Positions 9,015 to 18,425 of a DNA stretch of 64,000 bases are shown here, piece by piece. The position numbers were made by a program, and so were the translations under genes. The stretch covers positions 4,321,057 through 4,385,056 of the forward strand of contig NZ_VLKC01000002.1 of the NCBI RefSeq assembly GCF_007830295.1, read 5' to 3'. Source of the stretch: Sporomusa sp. KB1. Its GTDB lineage: Bacteria > Bacillota > Negativicutes > Sporomusales > Sporomusaceae. The notes beneath the pieces are model-generated. The model made no database searches, had not been told where the DNA came from, and worked only from the letters and a program-made list of their open reading frames with translations. Numbering within the stretch: position 1 is the first letter of the stretch; the number at the start of each line of letters is the position of its first letter.

Positions 9015-9890
9015 ATGACATTCCAGGAGATTATCCTGACTCTGCAAAATTTTTGGGCTAAGCAACATTGTATTATTCAACAACCGTATGATGTGGAAAA
9101 AGGGGCAGGAACCATGAATCCGGCAACTTTCCTTCGGGCATTGGGGCCTGAACCATGGAATGTATCTTATGTTGAACCGTCACGCCGGCCGGCTGACGGA
9201 CGTTATGGCGATAACCCTAACCGTCTGTATCAGCATCACCAGTATCAGGTCATTATGAAGCCGTCACCAGCCAATATCCAAGAGTTGTATTTAGCCAGCT
9301 TGGCTCAGTTGGGAATTGACCCGGCTAAACATGATATTCGTTTCGTTGAAGACAACTGGGAATCACCGACCTTAGGTGCTTGGGGCCTAGGCTGGGAAGT
9401 ATGGCTTGATGGTATGGAAATTACCCAGTTTACTTATTTTCAGCAAGTTGGCAGTATTGATGTTAAGCCGGTAGCTGTAGAAATTACCTATGGCTTGGAA
9501 CGCTTAGCTATGTATATTCAAGGCAAAGAAAATGTTTTTGATATCGAATGGGTAGCAGGCATTTCTTATGGTGATGTATTCCATCGCAATGAAGTGGAAC
9601 ATTCGCACTATAATTTTGAAATTGCCGACACTACAATGTTATTTACTCTGTTTGATATGTATGAAAAAGAAGCCCTGCGGGTTATCGAACTGGGTTATGT
9701 GTTGCCGGCCTATGATTATGTTTTAAAATGTTCTCATAGTTTTAATCTCCTCGACGCCCGGGGGGCGATCAGTGTGAGTGAACGTACCGGTTTTATCGGC
9801 CGGGTCCGCAACTTAGCACGACTGTGCGCACAGGGCTATCTGGAGCAACGTGAGAAGCTGGGGTATCCACTCCTAAAGGGAGGTAAGTAA
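9015..9890 (+). CDS. glyQ: Glycyl-tRNA synthetase alpha subunit
   Basis: A 291-residue catalytic alpha chain of the bacterial alpha2-beta2 glycyl-tRNA synthetase, a class II-type enzyme. Typical segments are the N-terminal QPYDVEKGAGTMNP, the motif-2-like YVEPSRRPxDGRYG and the C-terminal SVSERTGFIGRVRNLAR. TAGGAGG precedes ATG 9015. It lies directly under the T-box and two bases ahead of glyS. Confidence 0.98.
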   Translation: MTFQEIILTLQNFWAKQHCIIQQPYDVEKGAGTMNPATFLRALGPEPWNVSYVEPSRRPADGRYGDNPNRLYQHHQYQVIMKPSPANIQELYLASLAQLGIDPAKHDIRFVEDNWESPTLGAWGLGWEVWLDGMEITQFTYFQQVGSIDVKPVAVEITYGLERLAMYIQGKENVFDIEWVAGISYGDVFHRNEVEHSHYNFEIADTTMLFTLFDMYEKEALRVIELGYVLPAYDYVLKCSHSFNLLDARGAISVSERTGFIGRVRNLARLCAQGYLEQREKLGYPLLKGGK

Positions 9891-9892
9891 TC

Positions 9893-11956
9893 ATGACCAA
9901 AGATGTACTATTAGAAATTGGCACCGAAGAAATACCAGCCAAGTTTATGCCTGCTGCCTTAGCGCAGCTTGAAAATACGACAAAAGCAAAACTCACAGAA
10001 CTTAGAATTAGTTATGGCGCGGTTCGGGCTGTGGGTACACCACGCCGCCTGGCAGTTATTGTAAAAGAAGTGGCTGTCACGCAAGCCGATAAGCATAGTG
10101 AAAACAAAGGTCCCTCGATAAAAATTGCTTTTGGCCAAGATGGCACTCCCACCAAAGCTGCTTTAGGCTTTGCCAGGGGACAGGGTGTTGATCCGGCGGC
10201 ATTGGTTGTTAAAGATGAGTATGTATATGCCATTGTCCAAGAGAAGGGCCGCCCGGTTGCCGAACTTTTACCAGGCTTATTAGCTGACATAGTAACAAGC
10301 CTATCATTTCCTAAGAGTATGCACTGGGGCGACCTGGATATGCGTTTTGTCCGTCCAATTCGCTGGCTGGTAGCGTTATTTGGCAATGAAGTTGTGCCAT
10401 TTTCTTTACCGGGAGTAACTTCCGGTAAGGTTACGCGAGGTCACCGTTTCCTTGGGCAGGCAGAGGTAACTGTCAATTCTGTGGCAGACTATATTGCTTG
10501 CCTTAGCGAAAATTTTGTTATGGTTGATCAGGATGTACGCCGCCAGATCATCAAGGAGCAAGTTGAGAACCTGGCGATCAGCCGGGGAGGCACGGCGACC
10601 ATTGACCAGGAGCTTTTAGAAGAAGTAGTGTATTTGGTAGAATATCCGACAGCCCTATGTGGCGATTTTGAAGCTAAATACCTTAGTCTGCCACCTGAAG
10701 CTATTATTACTCCCATGCGTGAACATCAACGCTATTTTCCGGTGACTGGAAAAGATGGCAAACTGTTGCCTATGTTTATAACCGTCAGGAACGGCGGCTC
10801 TGAACATATTGATATTGTTCGTCATGGCAATGAGCGAGTACTTAAGGCGAGACTTGCGGATGCCCGTTTCTTTTTTGAAGAAGATCGAAAGCTGCCACTA
10901 GCAGAGCGGGTAGAAAAACTTAAGACAATTGTATTCCAGGAAGGATTGGGTACACTTTATGATAAAGTGTTACGCTTAGAACGTTTAGCCACTGGCTGTG
11001 GTCAAATACTGGGTGTTAGTCAGGATGAGCTTACTATTGCCAAGCGCGGTGCGCAGTTATCTAAAGCTGATTTGGTAACAGGAATGGTGTGTGAATTTAC
11101 TGAACTGCAGGGTATTATGGGCCGGGAGTATGCTAAGCTGAGCGGTGAACGTCCCGAGGTCGCTGAAGCTGTATTTGAACATTATCTTCCACGGTTTGCC
11201 GGTGATGGTTTGCCACAGACTACTGCCGGCCGGTTAATTAGTATCGCTGATAAAATGGATAATATTGTTGCCACCTTTAGTCGCGGCCTTATTCCTACCG
11301 GCTCTCAGGACCCCTATGCGCTGAGGCGCCAGGCACTGGGTATGGTTAATATTTTAATTGATGCTAAGTATCATGTTTCCTTAAGTGCCATTGCCGCTCA
11401 GGCCATGGATTTGCTCGGTATTACCGATAATGAGCGAAGGACTAAATTAGTAACAGATATTCAGGAATTTTTCCGCTTGCGTATTAAAAATATTTTAACC
11501 GAAGAAAATTTGCGCTATGATATGATTGATGCTGTATTGGCTGCCGGTAGCGATGATATTTATGATACTTGGCTGCGTGCTAATGCTATGGCTGTAGAGG
11601 GCGGTACAGTGGCAATGCAAAAAGCCGTACAGGCCCTTGTTCGGGTGGGGAATCTTGCGAAAAATGCCACTTCTGAAGCTATTGATGTCAGTTTGTTCAC
11701 TGCTGATGCCGAACATGCTTTGTACAAAGCCTACATTGATGCGCACACAGTTATAGCCAATTATCATGCAGAAAAAAATTATCAGGGAATACTTACTGTG
11801 CTGGCGGCTATGGCTGCACCGATTGATGCATTTTTTGGTGCAGTTATGGTTATGGTTGAAGATGCTAAGGTTAAAAATAATCGCTTAGCTTTATTAAAAT
11901 CCATAGCAACACTAGCAGCTCAGACGGCTGATTTGACTAAAATTGTAGTCATGTAG
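9893..11956 (+). CDS. glyS: Glycyl-tRNA synthetase beta subunit
   Basis: A 687-residue beta chain. The N-terminus (LLEIGTEEIPAKF) is the family signature; an HD-like region (ITPMREHQRYFP) and a C-terminal anticodon-binding domain follow, ending in the VMVEDAKVKNNRLALL stretch. The beta subunit recognises tRNA-Gly and is needed for activity of GlyQ. GGAGGTAAGTAATC precedes ATG 9893. Full length. Confidence 0.98.
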   Translation: MTKDVLLEIGTEEIPAKFMPAALAQLENTTKAKLTELRISYGAVRAVGTPRRLAVIVKEVAVTQADKHSENKGPSIKIAFGQDGTPTKAALGFARGQGVDPAALVVKDEYVYAIVQEKGRPVAELLPGLLADIVTSLSFPKSMHWGDLDMRFVRPIRWLVALFGNEVVPFSLPGVTSGKVTRGHRFLGQAEVTVNSVADYIACLSENFVMVDQDVRRQIIKEQVENLAISRGGTATIDQELLEEVVYLVEYPTALCGDFEAKYLSLPPEAIITPMREHQRYFPVTGKDGKLLPMFITVRNGGSEHIDIVRHGNERVLKARLADARFFFEEDRKLPLAERVEKLKTIVFQEGLGTLYDKVLRLERLATGCGQILGVSQDELTIAKRGAQLSKADLVTGMVCEFTELQGIMGREYAKLSGERPEVAEAVFEHYLPRFAGDGLPQTTAGRLISIADKMDNIVATFSRGLIPTGSQDPYALRRQALGMVNILIDAKYHVSLSAIAAQAMDLLGITDNERRTKLVTDIQEFFRLRIKNILTEENLRYDMIDAVLAAGSDDIYDTWLRANAMAVEGGTVAMQKAVQALVRVGNLAKNATSEAIDVSLFTADAEHALYKAYIDAHTVIANYHAEKNYQGILTVLAAMAAPIDAFFGAVMVMVEDAKVKNNRLALLKSIATLAAQTADLTKIVVM

Positions 11957-11991
11957 TTGAGTAATACCGGGGCAAAAAGGGGTGAGAGTGA

Positions 11992-12645
11992 TTGGGCTTA
12001 ACGCCGCGCCAAGAAAAAATTGCGGGGATGGTCAGAAGTTTAGGACCGATTACAGGGGAACAAATTGCTGAACGTCTTAATGTAACAAGGGCCGCGCTCA
12101 GACCTGATTTAGCGATCCTAGTGATGTCCGGTATGGTAGAAGCTCGTCCTAAAGTAGGTTACTATTATACTGGAAAAAATGTAATGAGTATGCTTACTGA
12201 TCAAATAAGCAGGATCAAAGTTCGGGATGTCCAGTCAGTTCCTGTTGTTATTACTGCCAGTACAAGTGTTTATGATGCTGTCGTTACCATGTTTCTTGAA
12301 GATGTTGGCTCAGTCTTTATTGTTGAGCCGGCAGGTATTCTCACTGGAGTGGTATCCCGCAAAGATGTGCTAAAAGTAGCCCTTGGAGGCAGTGATCTGC
12401 ATAAGATGCCAGTTAAAGTACTTATGACACCTATGCCGAAAATCGTGGTAACTTCTCCCGATGAATCTGTACTTGCAGCGGCAAAAAAAATTATCGATAA
12501 CGAAGTTGACAGTCTGCCGGTTGTAGCGATTGCTGATCATCAGGAACCAAAAGCTTATGAAGTAATCGGACGACTAACCAAAACCAATATCGCCAGATTG
12601 TTCGTTGAACTGGGCGAGGGACGAGGAGGAGAACACTATAGCTAA
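11992..12645 (+). CDS. ccpN: CcpN-like transcriptional regulator (HTH + two CBS domains)
   Basis: A 217-residue protein: winged HTH at residues 1-60 (GPITGEQIAERLNVTRAALR) and two CBS domains at about 75-210. This is the Bacillus CcpN (YqzB) architecture. CcpN represses gluconeogenic genes (gapB, pckA) on glycolytic carbon. Start is TTG 11992, with AGGGGTGAGAG upstream. The next gene is ppsR, as in Bacillus (yqfL), so in both lineages this pair links carbon sensing to PEP-forming enzymes. Target genes here are not visible in the window. Confidence 0.88.
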   Translation: MGLTPRQEKIAGMVRSLGPITGEQIAERLNVTRAALRPDLAILVMSGMVEARPKVGYYYTGKNVMSMLTDQISRIKVRDVQSVPVVITASTSVYDAVVTMFLEDVGSVFIVEPAGILTGVVSRKDVLKVALGGSDLHKMPVKVLMTPMPKIVVTSPDESVLAAAKKIIDNEVDSLPVVAIADHQEPKAYEVIGRLTKTNIARLFVELGEGRGGEHYS

Positions 12646-13459
12646 CCTACCGATTATTTACGCATTGTCTGATTCGATTGGTGAAACAGCCGAGCAGGTG
12701 GCGCGAGCCACTGCCAGTCAATTTAACTCCGGAGAATTTGATATTATCAGAATTCCGTATATCAACTCGGTGGAACAAATTGCCGAAACCGTGCGGGAGG
12801 CGACAAAACATACCTGCATTATTTGTCACACTTTGGTATCACCTGATTTGCGGGACGCATTGCTGGAACAAGCTCAGGAACACAATATTCAAACAGTGGA
12901 TATCATGGGGCCGATGATTCATGCTGTCCAAAATATTACAGAAATGACACCGCGGCTGAAGCCAGGGCTTGTTCATAAACTAGACCAGGAATATTTTAAA
13001 CGGGTAGAGGCTGTGGAATTTGCCGTAAAATATGATGATGGGAAAAACCCCTTAGGTCTGTTAAAAGCCGATATTGTTATTATTGGGGTATCACGCACTT
13101 CCAAAACTCCCCTTAGTATGTATTTGGCGCATAAAAAAGTAAAGGTGGCCAATGTGCCGCTTGTGCCGGAAGCACCGTTGCCGCAGGAACTATTCCAAGT
13201 ACCTTCGCATCGTATTGTCGGCCTGATTATTGACACGTTTAAACTTAATGAAATCCGTAGTGAACGTCTAAAAACCATGGGCTTGGCACCAGATGCCAGC
13301 TATGCTAATATTAGCCGGATCAATGAAGAACTGGATTATGCCCGTACTATTATGCGGCGGTTGGAATGTCCGGTCATTGATGTATCAAACAAGGCAATCG
13401 AAGAGACAGCCAATCGAATATTAGAAGTTGTTCAGAAAAACAAACTGGCAAATGGCTGA
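12638..13459 (+). CDS. ppsR: Pyruvate, phosphate dikinase / PEP synthase regulatory protein (PpsR/YqfL), apparent ATA start
   Basis: DUF299 protein, a bifunctional ADP-dependent kinase and Pi-dependent phosphorylase that switches pyruvate phosphate dikinase (or PEP synthase) off and on. The P-loop-like GVSRTSKTPLS lies mid-protein. Family proteins begin about seven residues before a conserved YxxSDSxGETAE. Here no ATG, GTG or TTG lies at that place; ATA 12638 sits 6 bases after AGGAGGAG and gives 273 residues, the family length. TTG 12605 is an alternative but would add 11 odd residues and has no ribosome-binding site. It overlaps ccpN by 8 bases. Function call is strong; start is inference. 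Confidence 0.9.
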   Translation: MANLPIIYALSDSIGETAEQVARATASQFNSGEFDIIRIPYINSVEQIAETVREATKHTCIICHTLVSPDLRDALLEQAQEHNIQTVDIMGPMIHAVQNITEMTPRLKPGLVHKLDQEYFKRVEAVEFAVKYDDGKNPLGLLKADIVIIGVSRTSKTPLSMYLAHKKVKVANVPLVPEAPLPQELFQVPSHRIVGLIIDTFKLNEIRSERLKTMGLAPDASYANISRINEELDYARTIMRRLECPVIDVSNKAIEETANRILEVVQKNKLANG

Positions 13460-13507
13460 AAAAATCCCTGGCGTAGCATAGTAGTGCTACCTGCCAGGGA
13501 TTTTTTA
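13458..13507 (+). terminator. Bidirectional terminator between ppsR and the LptA-like gene
   Basis: Long inverted repeat AAAAAATCCCTGGC-GTAGCA ... TGCTAC-GCCAGGGATTTTTT between convergent genes; T-runs on both strands. Confidence 0.9.
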
Positions 13508-13510
13508 CGC

Positions 13511-13990
13511 TTAAATAAAACTATTGGAATCAACATTATAGTTTACAGAATCAGCTGTCCATTCGTTTTCACCCTGAGACACATGAACATTGCCATTAAA
13601 AGAAGCGATTCGGGTATCCCAAGAAAAGTCTACCCTATCAGCGCTAATCGTTAGGCCGGTACGGGAGAAATTTACACCACCATCAATACTCGCTCGATTT
13701 TTAGTACCATAAACATAGACACTGTCACCGGTAAAGGCGATATCGTCCTGATTCACCGTTATGCCGCCTGCGCCCCATACTTCCAATGTGGCTAAATTTA
13801 CTTTGGCCTCACCAGCTGTAATCACCCTATTCCTAACCTCAATGTAAACATTGCCTTTTAGAACATATAGTCCTGTATTAACATCAAAGTATGTACGGTC
13901 AGCAGTTATGACTGGTTTGGCCGCGAATGCAGTGCTTGTTACGAGTAGAAACATTAAAAGCACCGAAAATAATATTCTGCGATACTTCAT
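13511..13990 (-). CDS. OstA/LptA-like exported protein
   Basis: A 159-residue protein with a clear signal peptide (KYRR, hydrophobic core, cleavage after AFA near residue 23). The mature part is made of repeated beta-strand units with alternating GNVYIE, GGITVN, GGVNFS and GNVHVS segments. This is the OstA-like beta-jellyroll fold of LptA, which bridges periplasmic transport of lipopolysaccharide. No other Lpt gene is in the window, so the LPS link is inference, but such a protein fits a diderm Firmicute. AAGGAGGG precedes the ATG on the minus strand. It is transcribed against ppsR and divergently from dgt. Confidence 0.75.
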   Translation of the reverse strand: MKYRRILFSVLLMFLLVTSTAFAAKPVITADRTYFDVNTGLYVLKGNVYIEVRNRVITAGEAKVNLATLEVWGAGGITVNQDDIAFTGDSVYVYGTKNRASIDGGVNFSRTGLTISADRVDFSWDTRIASFNGNVHVSQGENEWTADSVNYNVDSNSFI

Positions 13991-14125
13991 TCTGTGGCCC
14001 TCCTTTCTTAAAACTTATTATAGCAAATAAGTTTTAATCCTGTGTAGCCTGTAATGAAAAATTAACATTGTAATGCTACAGGTAAATAATGTTATAATAT
14101 ACCTAAGGAAGGAGGCGCTTTTAGC

Positions 14126-15127
14126 ATGAAAGTCCGTGAACGAATTGAAGAGCAGGAATTTAAAATCTTATCAGCCTATGCGGCGAAAAGCCGCGATGCC
14201 GTCAGGGACAAAGAAGAGGATTTGTGTGATTTCCGTACCGCCTTTCAACGCGACAGGGATCGCATTATTCATAGTAAATCGTTTCGGCGTCTTAAGCATA
14301 AAACACAGGTGTATATAGCTCCGGGCGATCATTATCGGATGCGTATGACACATAGCCTGGAGGTTGCGCAGATATCCCGCACTATCGCCCGTGGTCTAAT
14401 GCTCAATGAAGACTTGACTGAAGCGATTGCTGTAGGCCATGATGTAGGACATACTCCGTTTGGTCATGCCGGCGAATATGCATTGCGTGAACTTATTGGT
14501 CATTACAATCATAATGAACAAAGTTTGCGGGTAGTAGAACATCTCGAACGGGGAGGACAAGGGCTTAATCTGACTGCAGAAGTTCGAGATGGCATACTTA
14601 ACCATACTGGTGATAATAAGCCGTTTACCCTGGAAGGTAACATTGTTCGCAGAAGTGACCGTATTGCCTATCTGTGCCATGACTATGATGATGGTATTCG
14701 CGCTGGTATGATAAAACCTTCTGATTTACCGCAAAATGTTAGTAACGTCTTAGGTACAAATCCATCCAGTATGATAACCGTAATGGTTTCTGATATTATT
14801 ACCGAATCAGAAGGAAGAAACGAAATTCTTATGTCTGGCAGGGTTAAAGCGGCTATGGATGAGTTTCGGGCGTTTATGTTTAAAAAAATCTATCACTCAG
14901 CCGAACTCGAGCCTGATCGAAAAAAATCCAAGTATGTTGTTAGTAAGCTTTTCGAGTATTATATGGATAACCCTGGCAGCTTGCCTCAGGAATTTTTGGA
15001 ACGGGAAGAGCGCTGGGGATTGCAGACGATAGTTATTGATTACATTGCTGGTCTGACTGATTTGTATGCAATAAAACAATTCGAAAAACTATTTATTCCT
15101 GCAACCTGGGGAATACCCCAATTATAG
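14126..15127 (+). CDS. dgt: dGTPase-like HD-domain triphosphohydrolase
   Basis: A 333-residue protein of the deoxyguanosinetriphosphate triphosphohydrolase-like group. The HD metal site is seen as R-M-T-H-S-L-E-V and G-H-D-V-G-H-T-P-F-G-H near residues 72 and 110. Such enzymes cleave dNTPs to deoxynucleoside and tripolyphosphate. It lies just upstream of dnaG, a common order in Clostridia and Negativicutes, and may tune dNTP pools near replication genes. AAGGAAGGAGG precedes ATG 14126. Confidence 0.92.
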   Translation: MKVRERIEEQEFKILSAYAAKSRDAVRDKEEDLCDFRTAFQRDRDRIIHSKSFRRLKHKTQVYIAPGDHYRMRMTHSLEVAQISRTIARGLMLNEDLTEAIAVGHDVGHTPFGHAGEYALRELIGHYNHNEQSLRVVEHLERGGQGLNLTAEVRDGILNHTGDNKPFTLEGNIVRRSDRIAYLCHDYDDGIRAGMIKPSDLPQNVSNVLGTNPSSMITVMVSDIITESEGRNEILMSGRVKAAMDEFRAFMFKKIYHSAELEPDRKKSKYVVSKLFEYYMDNPGSLPQEFLEREERWGLQTIVIDYIAGLTDLYAIKQFEKLFIPATWGIPQL

Positions 15128-15156
15128 CAGAGCTTACATAGGCTCTGCTTTTGTTT
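15127..15156 (+). terminator. Intrinsic terminator after dgt
   Basis: GCAGAGC ... GCTCTGC hairpin followed by TTTTGTTTTTT, starting at the dgt stop codon. Confidence 0.85.
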
Positions 15157-15285
15157 TTTGAACAAATATTATTACTTTTGTCAAGATGTAAAAGAGGAAT
15201 TTTATCATTTATATTGAATAATAATTATTAAAATAAAGATGATAAAGACTGTGTCCATAACTTTGCAGGTAGTTGCATACTTTTG

Positions 15286-15314
15286 GCAGGAATATTAACC
15301 TGAATGTAGAATTA
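15286..15314 (+). promoter_or_regulatory. Sigma-H promoter upstream of dnaG-rpoD
   Basis: GCAGGAATA, 11-bp spacer, GTAGAATTA fits the sigma-H consensus RNAGGAWWW-N11/12-RNNGAATWW at every defined position. It lies 85 bases ahead of dnaG. The Bacillus dnaG-sigA operon is also partly sigma-H driven. Confidence 0.75.
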
Positions 15315-15398
15315 AGTCAAAGCTTGGAACTATTTGCATATTCTGCAAACCTAAAACACAGCGGGAAATTTGTCATTGCCTGGATAAGGTGAAGTTAT

Positions 15399-17210
15399 AT
15401 GAAAGATGCAGTTTTCGATGATTTTATCGATAGGTTGCGGTCAGAAAGCGATATTATTAGTATTGTTTCCGATTATGTATCCTTAAAAAAGAAAGGAAAA
15501 AATTTTTGGGGCTGTTGCCCTTTTCACAGTGAGAAGACACCGTCATTTTCAGTAAATCCGGATAAAGGGTTTTTTTATTGTTTTGGATGTCAGACTGGCG
15601 GCAATGTTTTTAATTTCCTGATGCGAGTGGAAAATATTACTTTTTTTGAAGCGGTAAAACTGTTAGCTGCTAAGCTAAATATTCCTTTGCCGGAAAGAGA
15701 AAAAACACCGCGTGAACAAGCCAAAGAACTAGAACTTGCCAGAATCTATCAAGTAAATGCATTAGCCAGAGATTTTTTTCACGCCTGCTTGACCAAAACT
15801 AATTATGGAATACCTGCCCGTGAATATTTGGCTAACCGAGGCATATCTGCTGAAACCATTGACTTTTTGAAATTGGGGTTTGCTCCGCCATTATGGGATA
15901 AACTATCATTAACCTTGAGTGAGCGTGGTATTCCCCTTGATATACTGCTCAAATCCGGTTTATCTGCTCCGCGTAATTCTGGTGATGGTGTGTATGACCG
16001 ATTTCGCAACCGTATTATCTTTCCCATTAGTGATGTAAGAGGGCGGGTTATTGGTTTTGGCGGTAGAGTTTTGGATAATAGTCAGCCCAAATATCTCAAC
16101 TCGCCAGAAACTGAGGTTTTCAACAAACGCCACGTTTTGTATGGATTTGATAATGCTTATAAACATATTCGGGATTTAGGCCAAGTGGTTATTGTCGAAG
16201 GGTATATGGATGTTATCACTCTTTATACTCAGGGTATTAAGAATGTAGTTGCCTCCTTAGGCACGGCTTTTACACCTGAACAAGCCAGAAATTTGATTAA
16301 GCTTAATGCAGAATTATTATTTTCTTATGATAGCGATGCTGCTGGACAAAATGCCACTGTTCGGGCACTAGATACTGCTCGCTCGTTAGGGGGGACCATT
16401 AAAGTAGTAACCATTCCAGATGGCAAAGACCCCGACGAATTCGTCCGCAAGCATGGCAGTCAATCGTTCCTGGAGTTACTCCAATCGGCTCAGCCGCTGC
16501 TGGATTACCAACTGGACCAAGCGCTAAAATCGGATGATTATTCTACCGTCCAGGGTAAAATCGCCGTTGTTGGTAAGTTGACACCTATTCTGGCCGAGAC
16601 GGATAATGCCGTAGCAGTTAATGCCCATATTACCCGTTTGTCGCAAGTGCTTGCTGTTGATGAAAGCGCTTTACGGAGCGAAATTAGAAAGTATATTGTT
16701 CAATTTAAAAAGGATAAAAATGTAAAATCAGGGAAGCCTATAAATATTGCACTATTATACAACCAACCAACTCCCGCGGTAATTCAGGCAGAACGTCAGT
16801 TGATTCGATTAATGTGCGATGATTTATCACTTATCCCTTATATTTTAGCTAAGCTTTCACCACAAGAAATACAAGGAACTCTTCAACAAGAGATAATTAA
16901 TTTCATAGTTAATGCGTATAATATGGAAAACCAAGTAATGCAAGCAGCGTTTACTGCTGGTGTAAATAGCTTAAGTGAAAAAGCAAACAACGAGTTTTCA
17001 CAGATTATGTTGATGGAAAACCAGTTTGATGATGTCGTCCAATTGGTTGATGACTGTATAAAGACGATTCGATTAGCACATTTGACTGTATTATATGAAC
17101 AACACCGGCTAATGGCCGATGAATTAGAACGCATGGGGGATAGTAACTTTCTGCAGGAATTAGCGGAAAGTCAGCGAATTAAACATGAAATTAGCAAATT
17201 ACATCATTAA
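15399..17210 (+). CDS. dnaG: DNA primase
   Basis: A 603-residue primase. The CHC2 zinc finger is seen at residues 37-62 (C-P-F-H ... C-F-G-C), followed by the catalytic core with the TOPRIM motifs IVEGYMD and YDSDAAG (about residues 265 and 310), and a C-terminal DnaB-interacting helical domain. It makes RNA primers at the fork. GATAAGGTGAAG precedes ATG 15399. It is followed 56 bases later by rpoD, the classic macromolecular-synthesis operon. Confidence 0.97.
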   Translation: MKDAVFDDFIDRLRSESDIISIVSDYVSLKKKGKNFWGCCPFHSEKTPSFSVNPDKGFFYCFGCQTGGNVFNFLMRVENITFFEAVKLLAAKLNIPLPEREKTPREQAKELELARIYQVNALARDFFHACLTKTNYGIPAREYLANRGISAETIDFLKLGFAPPLWDKLSLTLSERGIPLDILLKSGLSAPRNSGDGVYDRFRNRIIFPISDVRGRVIGFGGRVLDNSQPKYLNSPETEVFNKRHVLYGFDNAYKHIRDLGQVVIVEGYMDVITLYTQGIKNVVASLGTAFTPEQARNLIKLNAELLFSYDSDAAGQNATVRALDTARSLGGTIKVVTIPDGKDPDEFVRKHGSQSFLELLQSAQPLLDYQLDQALKSDDYSTVQGKIAVVGKLTPILAETDNAVAVNAHITRLSQVLAVDESALRSEIRKYIVQFKKDKNVKSGKPINIALLYNQPTPAVIQAERQLIRLMCDDLSLIPYILAKLSPQEIQGTLQQEIINFIVNAYNMENQVMQAAFTAGVNSLSEKANNEFSQIMLMENQFDDVVQLVDDCIKTIRLAHLTVLYEQHRLMADELERMGDSNFLQELAESQRIKHEISKLHH

Positions 17211-17266
17211 TAAACAAGTATGGGTAAAGCTACTACCGTTAATTGCCAAAGGAAGGGGGGGGAATT

Positions 17267-18364
17267 GTGGCTGATAAGAAAACTACGCCGGTCGAGCACG
17301 TAAATGAGCTTTTGCATAAAGGCAAAAAGCGCGGAGTGTTAACATATACCGAAATTATGGATACTATGCAAACGGAAGACATGAGCCCTGAAGAAATCGA
17401 AGATATGTACGAAATCTTCAGTAATAAAGGCATTGAAATTATTGATGAAGCTCCGGATGCTGAGCTTATTGAGAATCCAGAGATGGAAGCAACGACCGAA
17501 GAAGTAGATATTGATCTCACCATTCCTGAAGGCATTAGTATTGATGATCCTGTTAGAATGTATCTTAAGGAAATTGGCCGGGTTCCACTTTTAACTGCTG
17601 ATGAGGAAATTAAACTGGCCAAACGTATGGAACAAGGTGATGAAGAAGCGAAAAGGCGGCTGGCCGAAGCGAATTTAAGGCTGGTTGTAAGTATTGCTAA
17701 GCGTTATGTAGGCCGCGGTATGCTGTTTCTGGATCTGATTCAGGAAGGTAACTTAGGCTTAATTAAGGCTGTAGAAAAATTTGACTATAATAAGGGTTAT
17801 AAATTCAGTACCTATGCTACCTGGTGGATACGTCAGGCAATAACCAGGGCTATCGCTGATCAAGCCCGTACTATCCGGATTCCGGTGCACATGGTTGAAA
17901 CTATTAATAAGCTGATTCGGGTATCCCGTCAACTCCTACAGGAATTAGGGCGGGAACCATCACCGGAAGAAGTGGCCAAAGCTATGGAAGTCACTGTTGA
18001 GCGTGTCCGGGAAATTATGAAAATTGCCCAAGAACCTGTATCACTGGAAACGCCAATTGGCGAAGAAGAAGATTCTCACCTGGGTGATTTTATTGAAGAT
18101 CAGGATGCCCCTGCTCCGGCAGAAGCTGCTTCTTTTATGTTGCTTAAAGAACAGCTGGAAGACGTTTTGGAAACGCTCACTCCCAGAGAAGAAAAGGTAT
18201 TGCGCCTCCGCTTTGGCTTAGATGATGGGCGGGCTCGCACATTAGAGGAAGTCGGGCAATTTTTTGGAGTTACCCGAGAACGTATTCGTCAAATAGAGGC
18301 GAAAGCACTTCGCAAACTTCGCCATCCCAGCCGCAGTAAAAAATTAAAAGATTTTCTTGAATAA
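17267..18364 (+). CDS. rpoD: Primary sigma factor RpoD (SigA)
   Basis: A 365-residue housekeeping sigma factor. Region 1.2 begins with DPVRMYLKEIG; region 2 contains the core- and -10-binding block (GNLGLIKAVEKFDY, FSTYATWWIRQAI); region 4.2 ends with VTRERIRQIEAKAL and RKLRHPSR. Start GTG 17267 lies behind GGAAGGGGGGGG; the frame also opens at TTG 17243, which overlaps that purine tract and is unlikely. Consensus TTGACA/TATAAT promoters across the window match this sigma factor. Confidence 0.97.
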   Translation: MADKKTTPVEHVNELLHKGKKRGVLTYTEIMDTMQTEDMSPEEIEDMYEIFSNKGIEIIDEAPDAELIENPEMEATTEEVDIDLTIPEGISIDDPVRMYLKEIGRVPLLTADEEIKLAKRMEQGDEEAKRRLAEANLRLVVSIAKRYVGRGMLFLDLIQEGNLGLIKAVEKFDYNKGYKFSTYATWWIRQAITRAIADQARTIRIPVHMVETINKLIRVSRQLLQELGREPSPEEVAKAMEVTVERVREIMKIAQEPVSLETPIGEEEDSHLGDFIEDQDAPAPAEAASFMLLKEQLEDVLETLTPREEKVLRLRFGLDDGRARTLEEVGQFFGVTRERIRQIEAKALRKLRHPSRSKKLKDFLE

Positions 18365-18378
18365 AACGCAATAATCTC

Positions 18379-18407
18379 TTGACGTAATACGGACATTGTT
18401 TTATAAT
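18379..18407 (+). promoter_or_regulatory. Sigma-A promoter of the tRNA cluster
   Basis: TTGACG, 17-bp spacer, TATAAT, 18 bases before tRNA-Asn. One mismatch to full consensus. Confidence 0.85.
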
Positions 18408-18425
18408 AATCAACGTTGGCGATAT

